Below, one piece after another: positions 21,455 to 28,623 of a DNA stretch of 31,004 nt (its first letter is position 1; every line of letters starts with the position of its first letter). Both the position numbers and the translations under genes were made by a program. The DNA is from Thermoleophilia bacterium (GTDB lineage Bacteria; Actinomycetota; Thermoleophilia; Gaiellales; JAICJC01), in the NCBI GenBank assembly GCA_025928435.1, contig JAICJM010000022.1:1-31004 (forward strand), given 5' to 3'. The notes beneath the pieces are model-generated. The model was not told the DNA's origin. It saw only the letters and a program-made list of their open reading frames with translations, and ran no database searches.

Positions 21455-22240
21455 GTGGGGGGAGTCGTCGTCGTCACAGGGAGCTCGCGCGGCATCGGCG
21501 CGGCGACGGCCCGGCTGGCGGCCGAGCGCGGCTACGCCGTGGTCGTCAACTACCGCTCCGACCGCGCGGGTGCCGACGCCGTCGCGGGCGAGATCATGGA
21601 CGGCGGCGGAGAGGCGGTCGCGATCCGGGCCGACATCTCGGACGAGGCCGACGTGGTCGCCTTCTTCGCGAAGGTCGACGAGTGGCGCGAGTCCCGCCCG
21701 CTCACCGGCCTCGTGAACAACGCGGGCGTCGACGGCGGGCGCGACCCGATCGAGCAGGTGACCGCCGGCGCGATCGCGCCCCTGTACACCGTGAACGTGG
21801 TCGGCACGGCCCTGTGCTGCCGGGAAGCGGTGCGGCGCATGGCCGCCCGAAACGGCGGCCCGGGCGGCGCGATCGTGAACGTCTCGTCCATGTCGGCGAC
21901 CATCGGAGGCCGGCCGGGCGCCGCCTTCTACGCCGCATCGAAGGCCGCCGTCGACACGCTGACGGTCGGCCTGGCGAAGGAGGTCGCCGGCGAGGGCGTG
22001 CGCGTGAACGCCGTCCGTCCGGGCATGACGCTGACCGACATGACGGCCGAGCGGCTCACCGACCCCGCCCGCCGGGCCGAGATCGACGCGACGATCCCGA
22101 TGCACCGGCCGGCGACGGTCGAGGAGGTGGCGGCGCCCATCGTGTGGCTGCTCTCGGACGAGGCCTCGTTCGTGTCCGGCTGCCTGCTCGACGTGTCAGG
22201 CGGCGGCTTCGTCATCGGCGCGCCGCGGCCGGCGGGCTAG
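21455..22240 (+). CDS. Short-chain dehydrogenase/reductase
   Basis: A 261-residue classical SDR oxidoreductase. TGSSRGIG at 8-15 binds the dinucleotide, NNAG is at 88-91, and the catalytic triad is Ser144 or Ser145, Tyr159 and Lys163 (FYAASKAAV). The C-terminal SFVSGCLLDVSGG is the usual glucose-dehydrogenase-like ending. Arg34 in NYRSDRAG after the second strand suggests NADP(H), though this is a weak indicator. GTG 21455 is chosen from the -10 box. It shares a very short divergent control region with the TPP enzyme/ALDH operon, so it may act in the same pathway. The stop interlocks with that of the convergent secreted paralogue (CTAG 22237-22240). Confidence 0.93.
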   Translation: MGGVVVVTGSSRGIGAATARLAAERGYAVVVNYRSDRAGADAVAGEIMDGGGEAVAIRADISDEADVVAFFAKVDEWRESRPLTGLVNNAGVDGGRDPIEQVTAGAIAPLYTVNVVGTALCCREAVRRMAARNGGPGGAIVNVSSMSATIGGRPGAAFYAASKAAVDTLTVGLAKEVAGEGVRVNAVRPGMTLTDMTAERLTDPARRAEIDATIPMHRPATVEEVAAPIVWLLSDEASFVSGCLLDVSGGGFVIGAPRPAG

Positions 22241-23271
22241 ATGCCGGCGGACTTGTAGCAGGAGTCGCCGGAGCCGGCCACGGCCTTCTCCTCCGACGTG
22301 AAGCTCTGGTCGTAGCCCCTGCTGTAGGCGAGCACGCTGCCCAGAGGTCCGGCGGGCAGCGAGTTGTAGTTCGGGCCGCCCTCGGCGCGCTGGGCGAAGC
22401 CGCCCGGCTGGTACTGGCCGGGGCCGGGGCCCTGCCACATCACGATCGGCGTGACGCCGGGGCCCATGGCGGTCGCCCGGTACGCGCTCCCGCGCCCGGC
22501 GGGGCCGCGGCCGAACAGGTTCGTGAAGACGCCGGCGCAGAAGTTCCCGCGCGGGTTGTGGGCGAGGAAGCCGTTGAACCGCATCCAGCCGCCGGCCTGC
22601 TTGTAGCCGGTCGTCCAGGCGGGCGGCTTGAGCGTGTCGACGTAGATGTTGCGCCCGTAGGTGTCGGTCGGGTTGCCGACGCCGTTGTTGCCGAAGCCGT
22701 GCACGGCCTCGTCGCGGTAGGAGAACTTGCCGTACAGGTGGTCGTACTGGCCGCCGTAGACCCAGTCCCACTTCAGCCACAGGACGGGCAACGCGCCGGT
22801 CCAGTGGGAGACCTGCAGCTCGTGCGCGCTCTGCTCCGAGCTGCGCGGCTTCTCGCCGGAGTTCGGGAGCTCGCGCTGCCACGACTGGAGGGCCCAGTTC
22901 TGGCCGCTCTTCGTGGTGCAGGCGACGACCTTCCAGGCCAGCGCCGGGCCGGTGTAGGGGCCGCAGACGTTGTGCTTCACGATCGTCTTCCAGAAGCCGT
23001 GGCCGAAGCTGCCGTAGCCGCCGGAATAGTCGATGTGGAACTTCACCTGCGGCACCGATCGGGACGGCTGGCGGGCGTTCATCGCGCCCCAGACGAGCAC
23101 GTGGTGCCAGGCGCCGGCCCGCACGTACGAGACGACGGCGCGGTGCTTGCTGTCCACGGCGATCGAGACGTGGGTGGCGTTCCGATCGATCAGCTGGCTC
23201 GCGAAGGCGCTCGCGGGCGCGGCGAGCAGCAGGACGGCAGGGACGAGGAGGAAGCGGGTGAAGCGACCCAC
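22237..23271 (-). CDS. Secreted protein of unrecognised family (paralogue B)
   Basis: A 344-residue exported protein with a signal peptide (VGRFTRFLLVPAVLLLAAP, cleavage near SAFAS). It is homologous over its length to the protein at 12268-13329, sharing the order LIDRNA, VKFHIDYSGGYGS, HNVCGPYTGPAL, NWALQSWQREL, VSHWTGALPVLW, YDHLYGKF, PTDTYGR, DTLKPP, GGWMRFNGFLAH and GPGVTPIVMW. The C-terminal 60 residues diverge. I know no named domain. The start is set at GTG 23271 since the signal peptide begins there; the frame is open further upstream without a good start, and neither a -10 box nor a strong Shine-Dalgarno is visible. Like paralogue A, it lies convergent to another gene with interlocking TAG stops. 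Confidence 0.83.
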   Translation of the reverse strand: MGRFTRFLLVPAVLLLAAPASAFASQLIDRNATHVSIAVDSKHRAVVSYVRAGAWHHVLVWGAMNARQPSRSVPQVKFHIDYSGGYGSFGHGFWKTIVKHNVCGPYTGPALAWKVVACTTKSGQNWALQSWQRELPNSGEKPRSSEQSAHELQVSHWTGALPVLWLKWDWVYGGQYDHLYGKFSYRDEAVHGFGNNGVGNPTDTYGRNIYVDTLKPPAWTTGYKQAGGWMRFNGFLAHNPRGNFCAGVFTNLFGRGPAGRGSAYRATAMGPGVTPIVMWQGPGPGQYQPGGFAQRAEGGPNYNSLPAGPLGSVLAYSRGYDQSFTSEEKAVAGSGDSCYKSAGI

Positions 23272-23435
23272 TGCTCTTGCATCGGCGCGTTGGAGGAGCG
23301 GCTCATCCCGCGGACGGGGGAAGGTGTCACGGAACCCGGGCCAAATCGGCACACCCGCGTGGCCGCCCGCGCCTTGTTCCGTGACTGCGCGCGGCGGGAC
23401 GCTGTCCTCCCATGAGACGACCCGAGGAGGAGGCG

Positions 23436-23666
23436 ATGTTGAAGGCAGTTGCCGGAGCCCACGTGCGGGCGCTGCGGCTCTTCGGCCGCATGCGCGGCGA
23501 CGAGGAGGGACAGGGGACGGTCGAGTACGTCGGCCTGGCGATGGCCGTCGGCGTGCTGCTGCTGGCGGTGAGCTCGTTCGTCGGCGGCACCGACCACGGC
23601 ATCGGCAGCGTCATCACGAGCGCGATCAAGTCGGCCGTGCAGCGGGCGGCGGGAGGGGGGAAGTAG
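23436..23666 (+). CDS. Flp-family type IVb prepilin
   Basis: A 76-residue prepilin. Charged leader, then EEG|QGTVEYVGLAMAVGVLLLAVS with the expected Gly at -1, Glu at +5 and Tyr at +6 of the prepilin peptidase site, followed by the hydrophobic helix of the pilus core. The C-terminus is short and basic. ATG 23436 is preferred to ATG 23412 because GAGGAGGAGG (23424-23433) sits immediately before it. No tad/cpa assembly genes or peptidase are in the window, so it is an orphan pilin whose secretion machinery must be elsewhere. A perfect 10-bp hairpin follows at 23681. Confidence 0.9.
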   Translation: MLKAVAGAHVRALRLFGRMRGDEEGQGTVEYVGLAMAVGVLLLAVSSFVGGTDHGIGSVITSAIKSAVQRAAGGGK

Positions 23667-23680
23667 CGGCTGGGAGGAAT

Positions 23681-23710
23681 GCCCGGCGCGTCTCTCAGGG
23701 CGCGCCGGGC
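23681..23710 (+). terminator. Hairpin terminator after the pilin gene
   Basis: Perfect 10-bp stem GCCCGGCGCG / CGCGCCGGGC with a 10-nt loop, 14 nt after the pilin stop. No T-run, as is common in high-GC actinobacteria. Confidence 0.7.
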
Positions 23711-23754
23711 CGGCGCGGGGCCATCGACCGATTGCCGCGCGCCGCCGCGCGCAG

Positions 23755-23760
23755 TACCGT
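23755..23760 (+). promoter_or_regulatory. -10 box of the 54-residue ORF
   Basis: TACCGT, 6 nt before ATG 23767. Same leaderless geometry as the recognised genes here, and the main argument that the small ORF is expressed. Confidence 0.5.
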
Positions 23761-23766
23761 CGTGAC

Positions 23767-23931
23767 ATGGGGATCATTCGCCTTCTGCGGGCCGTGAAGC
23801 GTCGGCTGACGCCGCCGGGCAGCCGCGGGCCGATCGACGAGTCCTACCGGCAGCCGCACATCACCGCGTCGGGAACGAACGTGTCGTCCCCGATGGCGAA
23901 CCACGACAAGGGCGGGGGCTCGTCGTTCTGA
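23767..23931 (+). CDS. Small basic protein of 54 residues
   Basis: MGIIRLLRAVKRRLTPPG starts a short amphipathic, basic N-terminus. It is followed by a polar segment (DESYRQPHITASGTNVSSPM) and a Gly/Ser tail (DKGGGSSF). No family recognised and no membrane segment long enough to span a bilayer. It is backed by its own leaderless-type promoter and by the terminator hairpin that separates it from the pilin gene. Its last 71 bases overlap, on the other strand, the low-complexity C-terminal tail of the MFS transporter gene; one of the two ends may be misread, and the small ORF looks the more protein-like in that overlap. Confidence 0.6.
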   Translation: MGIIRLLRAVKRRLTPPGSRGPIDESYRQPHITASGTNVSSPMANHDKGGGSSF

Positions 23932-25450
23932 CGGCGTGAGGGTCGGCGGCCGGCGCAGGCTCTGCCGCCGTCGGCCGGCCACCGGCCAGGATCGACGCGG
24001 CGCCGATCAGCAGCCCCAGCGCGGCGAGCGCCAGGCCGGCGCGCATCCCGCTCGTGAAGGCGTCGGCCGCGAGCTCGCCGAAGCGGTTGCCGACCCGCGA
24101 TGTCACGTCCTCGATCTGGCCGCCGGCGACGGACTGCCCGAGGCCGTGGGCGGCGTGCCCTGCCCGGTGGTTCCACGAGCGCTCCGCCACGGTGACGGCC
24201 GCCGATCCGAAGGCCGCGATCCCGAGCACTGCGCCGAGCTGGCGGGCGGCGTTGACGATGCCGGCCGCGAGGCCCGAGTGTGCTGCCTCGACGGCGCTCA
24301 TGGCGACCGTGGCCACGCTCGGTGTGATCGCGGCGAACCCCGCGCCGAGCAGCAGATACGGCGCCAGGAACAGCGCATACGGTGTGGTGTGGTCCGTCAG
24401 GGCGATGGCGCCGATCGAGGCGGCCGCCGCGACGCACCCGGCGGCGATCACGCGGGGCGTGCCGAAACGCGTGCCGGCGCGGCCGGCGAACGGCGCGAGC
24501 ACGCCGAACGAGAGGCTGATCGGCACCACCGTCAGTCCCGCGTCGAACGGGCTGTAGCCCCGGACGTCCTGGAAGAACAGGGTCATCATGTAGAGGACGA
24601 TGCCGAGCGCGGCGTACGCGCAGATGGTCGTCAGCACCACCGCCACCAGCCGGCGGTCCCGAAACAGGCCGAGGGGCACCATCGGCTCCGACGCGCGGGC
24701 CTCCCACCAGACGAAGACGCCACTCCCCAGCGCCGCCAGGGCCAGCATCCCCAGCGTGCGCGGAGCGAGCCAGGGGTGCGTGGCGGTGCCGATCAGCGCC
24801 AGCGTCAGTACCAGTAGGGTTGTGCCCGCAAGGGCCGCGCCCCAGCCGTCCAGCCGCCGGGCGGAGGGATCGCGCGACTCGCGCACCGCCAGCAGTGTCA
24901 GTCCGCCGCACAGCAGCCCCAGCGGCACGTTCACCCAGAACACGGCGGACCAATCGAAGCGGTCGACCAGAAAGCCGCCGACGACCGGGCCGGAGCCGAA
25001 TCCGAGGCTGCCCACCGCCGCCCAGATGCCGATCGCTCCGGCACGCCGCTCGGCAGGGAAGGTGGCGACCAGGATCGACAGCGTCAGCGGGCTCATGGCG
25101 GCGGCGCCCACGCCCTGCACCGCCCGCAGCGCGATCAGCTCGGGGTCGTCCGGCGACAGCGCGCAGCCGAGCGACCCCAGCGTGAACACGGCCAGGCCGA
25201 ACACGAACACCCGCTTTCGCCCGTAGCGGTCGCCGAGCACGCCGCCGACGAGGATCAGCGCTGCCAGCGCCAGCGTGTAGGCGTTGACGATCCACTCCAG
25301 GTTCGTGGGCGGCACGCCGAGCTCCGACTGGATCGACGGCAACGCCACGTTCACGATCGTCATGTCCAGCATGATCATCACCTGCGCGACGCACATCGCC
25401 GTGAGCGTGAGGTGCTCGATCCCGGATCGGGTGGTTGCCAGGCGGCGCAT
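23861..25450 (-). CDS. MFS multidrug efflux transporter, DHA2 (14-TM) family
   Basis: A 529-residue major facilitator protein of the EmrB/QacA drug:proton antiporter family. Motif D1-like LDMTIVNVALPSIQ at about 30-43, motif A GDRYGRKRVF near 73-82, and motif C-like GSGPVVGGFLVDRFDW. About 14 hydrophobic helices are evident. The tail after TM14 (about 490-529, PTAAEPAPAADPHAVRTTSP) is low complexity and overlaps the small ORF on the other strand. ATG 25450 is chosen as the start because the first helix begins about 15 residues later. The frame stays open far upstream through the divergent AraC gene, which is a codon-bias artefact. The divergent AraC regulator may control it. Confidence 0.9.
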   Translation of the reverse strand: MRRLATTRSGIEHLTLTAMCVAQVMIMLDMTIVNVALPSIQSELGVPPTNLEWIVNAYTLALAALILVGGVLGDRYGRKRVFVFGLAVFTLGSLGCALSPDDPELIALRAVQGVGAAAMSPLTLSILVATFPAERRAGAIGIWAAVGSLGFGSGPVVGGFLVDRFDWSAVFWVNVPLGLLCGGLTLLAVRESRDPSARRLDGWGAALAGTTLLVLTLALIGTATHPWLAPRTLGMLALAALGSGVFVWWEARASEPMVPLGLFRDRRLVAVVLTTICAYAALGIVLYMMTLFFQDVRGYSPFDAGLTVVPISLSFGVLAPFAGRAGTRFGTPRVIAAGCVAAAASIGAIALTDHTTPYALFLAPYLLLGAGFAAITPSVATVAMSAVEAAHSGLAAGIVNAARQLGAVLGIAAFGSAAVTVAERSWNHRAGHAAHGLGQSVAGGQIEDVTSRVGNRFGELAADAFTSGMRAGLALAALGLLIGAASILAGGRPTAAEPAPAADPHAVRTTSPRPCRGSPSGTTRSFPTR

Positions 25451-25771
25451 CGCCCGCCCATTCCACCAGAGATCCACGGCAATGTCGCGGATCGCTCGTG
25501 AGGCTGCTCCCGCCGGGGAACCGGCCCGGGCACGAGGGCAGGCATCGACGGCGAGGCTGCGGCGCGCCGCGGTCCCTCGACGGATGCGTCGTCTCCCGGT
25601 GCGCGCTCCTGGTCGCGCCTCGGGAACCGTGGGGCGCTCGAGTCGTCGTACGGGCAGCCCAACGGCGCGGGCACTCAGCTCCCGTCGGAGATGGGCGCGG
25701 CCCAGCACGGACACGACGTCACGCGGTAACCGCGGCGAGGGATAGCTGCCCGCGGCGGGTACCCTGCAGGC
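25451..25771. other. 321-base divergent intergenic region between MFS and AraC genes
   Basis: Apart from the TACCCT box of the AraC gene at its right end I see no clear promoter for the MFS gene, no strong dyad and no convincing small gene. Short frames on both strands are low complexity and Arg/Ala rich. Confidence 0.5.
25760..25765 (+). promoter_or_regulatory. -10 box of the AraC-type gene
   Basis: TACCCT, 6 nt before ATG 25772, leaderless type. Confidence 0.6.
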
Positions 25772-26539
25772 ATGCCGAACCGCGAGCTGGCACCGCCGCC
25801 GGGGCTGGAGCAGCAGGTCGCGTGCGTGTGGATCGGCGACGGGAGCGCCGTGCATGTCCTTCCCGACGCCTGCGTCGACATCGTCTGGACGAAGGGGCGC
25901 CTGATGGTCGCCGGGCCGGCCACCGGGCCCGACCTGGCCCCGGCCACGCCCGGCCAGGGCCGCTGCGGCATGCGCTTCCGCGTCGGCGCCGCCGGCGCCG
26001 CGCTCGGCCTGCCGGCGTCGGAGCTGCTCGACGAGATCGTGCCGCTCGAGGAGATCTGGGGTGACGCCGGCCGCCGGCTGGGTGATCGTCTCGCGCTCGC
26101 CGAACGCCCGCTCGACGCCCTCGTCGCCGGTGTCTACGAGCGCATCTCGGGGGCCGGGGACGACCTCGTGCGCGAGGCGGTCTTCCGCCTTCGCGGCGGC
26201 GAGGACAGCGTGCAGCGCCTCGCCCGCGCAACGGCGGTAAGCGAGCGCCAGCTGCGGCGCCGGTTCGAGCGCGGGGTCGGCTACGGGCCGCGGACGCTGC
26301 GGCGGGTGCTGCGCTTCCAGCGCTTCCTCGGCCTCGCGCAGGGCGGCGGCTCGCTGGCCCGGATGGCCGCGGACGCGGGCTATGCAGACCAGGCCCACCT
26401 CGTGCGGGACTGCCGCCGGCTCGCCGGCACCACCCCGACGGCGCTGCTCGCGGCCGGCGCCACGCCCGCCGGCGAGCGGGCGAACGTGGCCGAAACGTTC
26501 AAGCCGCCGGCGATCGGCCCTGCGACACTCGTCGCATGA
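25772..26539 (+). CDS. AraC-family transcriptional regulator (DUF6597-type N-terminus)
   Basis: A 255-residue regulator. The N-terminal sensor half begins ELAPPPGLEQQVACVWIGDG and carries VLPDACVDIVW near 28-38, characteristic of the AraC subgroup that usually contains DUF6597. The C-terminal pair of helix-turn-helices spans about 150-245: SVQRLARATAVSERQLRRRFER, then SLARMAADAGYADQAHLVRDCRRLAGTTP, the standard AraC signature. Its stop overlaps the start of the next gene (ATGA), and the MFS transporter is transcribed divergently. Targets could be either or both. The ligand is unknown. Confidence 0.9.
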   Translation: MPNRELAPPPGLEQQVACVWIGDGSAVHVLPDACVDIVWTKGRLMVAGPATGPDLAPATPGQGRCGMRFRVGAAGAALGLPASELLDEIVPLEEIWGDAGRRLGDRLALAERPLDALVAGVYERISGAGDDLVREAVFRLRGGEDSVQRLARATAVSERQLRRRFERGVGYGPRTLRRVLRFQRFLGLAQGGGSLARMAADAGYADQAHLVRDCRRLAGTTPTALLAAGATPAGERANVAETFKPPAIGPATLVA

Positions 26540-27411
26540 CCGACACACATGCCGCGCGACGCTTCGTCACGCTCCACGCCCGCCTGATCGACCGCCGCCG
26601 CATGGACGGCGATCCGGCCCTCATCCGCTCCGCGCTGGCCGCCTACCAGAACCCGGACGGCGGCTTCGGCTACCTCGAGCCCGATCTGCCCGACCCGGGC
26701 AGCCAGCCGATCACGGCGCTCGCTGCCCTCGAGCTGCTGCACGAGATCGAGGCGCCGCCGGACGATCCGCTGATCGCCGGTCTGGCCCGCTGGCTCGAGA
26801 CCGTCACCCGCCCCGACGGCGGGCTCGACTTCGTGCTCCCGTACGACACGGACGCGATCCCGCACGCGCCGTGGATGGCGCCGCCGGAGGAGCGGTCGTC
26901 GTCGCTGCACATGACCGCGGCGGTCGCCGCCGCCGCGCACCGCGCAGGGATGGGACACGGCCCGGGCTGGGCCTGGCTCGAACGCGTCTCCGCCTTCGTC
27001 TGGGAGCGGCTCGAGCATCCGGGCCCGCGGCCGGGCTACGAGACGAAGTACGCGATCGGCTACCTCGACGCCGTGCCCGACCGCGAGCGGGCCGAGCCGG
27101 CGCTCGACGCCATCGCCCGGACGCTTCCGAGCCGCGAGTCGATCCCGGTGCCGGGCGGCACGGAGGACGAGGCCCTGACGGCGCTCACGATCGCCCCGTG
27201 GCCCGGCCATGCGGGTCGCCGCCTGTTCGACGCCGGGGCGATCGAGCGCCAGCTGGAGGGGCTGGCCGCCGGCCAGCAGGCCGACGGCGGCTGGACGTTC
27301 GACTGGCTGGCGTGGGACGACGCCGTGGCCTGGGCGTGGCGGGGCAAGCTGACCGTGGACGCCCTGCGCACGCTCGCGGCCAACGGCCGGCCGGCCGCGG
27401 CGACCGCCTGA
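26536..27411 (+). CDS. Alpha/alpha-toroid (prenyltransferase/squalene-cyclase-like repeat) protein
   Basis: A 291-residue protein with QW-like repeats: AAYQNPDGGFGYLEPDL near 35-51 and AGQQADGGWTFDWLAW near 250-265, with intervening segments such as TRPDGGLDFVLPYD and GYETKYAIGYLDA. This pattern suggests an alpha6-alpha6 barrel as in terpene cyclases and prenyltransferase beta subunits. The DxDD or other catalytic motif of true cyclases is not visible, so it is more likely a binding or uncharacterised enzyme of this fold. It is translationally coupled to the AraC-type regulator, and a cupin gene follows 13 nt later with its own -10 box. Confidence 0.8.
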   Translation: MTDTHAARRFVTLHARLIDRRRMDGDPALIRSALAAYQNPDGGFGYLEPDLPDPGSQPITALAALELLHEIEAPPDDPLIAGLARWLETVTRPDGGLDFVLPYDTDAIPHAPWMAPPEERSSSLHMTAAVAAAAHRAGMGHGPGWAWLERVSAFVWERLEHPGPRPGYETKYAIGYLDAVPDRERAEPALDAIARTLPSRESIPVPGGTEDEALTALTIAPWPGHAGRRLFDAGAIERQLEGLAAGQQADGGWTFDWLAWDDAVAWAWRGKLTVDALRTLAANGRPAAATA

Positions 27412-27417
27412 TAGGTT
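27412..27417 (+). promoter_or_regulatory. -10 box of the first cupin gene
   Basis: TAGGTT, 7 nt before GTG 27425, directly after the stop of the toroid gene. Confidence 0.5.
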
Positions 27418-27424
27418 CCCCTCC

Positions 27425-27949
27425 GTGGTGCCCGAGACGACGTACGAGAAGGCCGAGAACGGGACGCTCCCGAAGGGCGAGGGCTGGTTCGTCCTGAACG
27501 CCCGCGACGCCGCCTGGCGCGACAGCGACTTCGGCGCCTACACGCGCGTCGAGGGCGACGTCCCCTTCCCGCAGATCGGGATCAACATCGGGATCCTCGC
27601 CCCGGGTCAGCCGTCGTGCATGTACCACGGCGAGGACGAGCAGGAGGACTTCCTCGTGCTCTCCGGCGAGTGCCTGCTTCTGATCGAGGGCGAGGAGCGG
27701 CGACTACAGGCGTGGGACTTCGTTCACTGCCCCGCCTGGACGGAGCACGTCTTCGTCGGCGCCGGCGACGGGCCGTGCGCCCTGCTCGCGATCGGCGGGC
27801 GCACCGGCGGCGACGTCGTCTACCCGGCCTCGGAGCTGGCCCAGCGCCACAAGGCCGGTGTCGAACGGGAGACGAAGGAGCCCAAGGAGGCGTACGCCTC
27901 GTACACGGACGACCGTTCCGTCCCGTTCGACGAGCGCTGGCTGACCTAG
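27425..27949 (+). CDS. Cupin-domain protein
   Basis: A 174-residue single-domain cupin. The core reads NIGILAPGQPSCMYHGEDEQEDFLVLSGECLLLIEGEE (about 59-96, written here only as a span of motifs: His68, Glu70, Glu72 region then the VLSGE turn), followed by WDFVHCPAWTEHVFVG near 106-121 with the second-motif histidine. Such cupins bind a metal and act as isomerases, dioxygenases or sensors; no specific activity can be named. The GTG start is set by the -10 box. A second, broken cupin gene follows after 14 nt. Confidence 0.85.
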   Translation: MVPETTYEKAENGTLPKGEGWFVLNARDAAWRDSDFGAYTRVEGDVPFPQIGINIGILAPGQPSCMYHGEDEQEDFLVLSGECLLLIEGEERRLQAWDFVHCPAWTEHVFVGAGDGPCALLAIGGRTGGDVVYPASELAQRHKAGVERETKEPKEAYASYTDDRSVPFDERWLT

Positions 27950-27963
27950 GCCCGGAGGCGATC

Positions 27964-28415
27964 GTGGACCCGCGCTACGCCGTCGTTCGCATCGTCGAGG
28001 TCGAGCCGGGCCGGGACTTCGCCGGGCTGCGCTTCCGGCCGCTGCGGCCGTTGCTCGGGATCGAGGCGTTCGGCGTCGCCGGCCGGGCCGCCGACGCCGG
28101 CGAGGAGGTCATCGTCGACCACACCGAGCGCGACGAGGGCCAGGAGGAGCTCTACGTCGTCCTGGCCGGCCGGGCGCGCTTCGTGATCGGAGAGGACGAG
28201 GAGGTCGCCGCCGGCGGGCGACCGCGGAGGCGGACGGCACGAGCGTCCTCGCCGTCGGCGCGCAGTGGGGCTCGGCCGACCGGGCGCCGGGCTGGGCCCT
28301 GGCGGGACAGCGGGAGGAGGCGCTCGAGCACCTGCGCCGCGCGCGGCACGCGCGCTCGGACTCGGATCTCGAGGCGATCAGGGACGACCCCAGGTTCGCC
28401 GCCGTGCTGGGCTAG
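27964..28415 (+). pseudogene. Second cupin gene, broken by a frameshift and small deletion
   Basis: GTG 27964 has a good GGAGG five bases upstream. The frame encodes VDPRYAVVRIVEVEPGRDF and the first cupin motif through YVVLAGRARFVIGEDEEVAAGG, to about 28215. There the reading continues in another frame as TAEADGTSVLAVGAQWGSAD and ends with EAIRDDPRFAAVLG and TAG at 28415. The segment expected between, the second cupin motif (usually a VFVPPGVVR-like stretch), is missing. A deletion of roughly 10-15 codons with a frame change near 28212-28224 explains this. It may be a real pseudogene or an assembly error in a GC-rich repeat (gccgccggcggg). The stop interlocks with that of the convergent dodecin gene. 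Confidence 0.7.
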
Positions 28416-28618
28416 CGCGGCTCGACCGGGAACGCGATCTTCACGAGCACGTTCCAGCGGGCGATCTGGCCCTCGTCGACGTCGCAGGTGATCGAGACGA
28501 CCTCGACGCGCGAGATGCCGCGGATCGAGCGGCCGGCGGACGCCACCGCCTCGCGCACGGCCGCGTCGGCGCCGTCGGCGGAGCTCCCGATCACCTCGAT
28601 GACCTTCGTGACCGGCAT
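28412..28618 (-). CDS. Dodecin
   Basis: A 68-residue protein with full-length dodecin features: VTKVIEVIGSSADGADAAVREAVASA (helix region), RGISRVEVVSITCDVDEG, and WNVLVKIAFPVE. Dodecins assemble into hollow dodecamers that store flavin (or CoA) and buffer free riboflavin or FMN. It lies 5 nt downstream of the coiled-coil protein gene on the same strand, so it is probably co-transcribed from the promoter near 29233. Its TAG stop shares the CTAG 28412-28415 with the broken cupin gene. Confidence 0.93.
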   Translation of the reverse strand: MPVTKVIEVIGSSADGADAAVREAVASAGRSIRGISRVEVVSITCDVDEGQIARWNVLVKIAFPVEPR

Positions 28619-28623
28619 GCCGG

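Noticed and set aside
18363..21716. A 1117-codon open frame on the plus strand
   Set aside because: It lies antisense to the clearly recognised ALDH and TPP enzyme genes and encodes low-complexity Arg/Asp/Gly-rich sequence. It is a by-product of GC-rich codon use.
25451..26548. Upstream extension of the MFS frame to 895 codons
   Set aside because: It runs antisense through the AraC gene with no domain; the transporter homology begins only at 25450.
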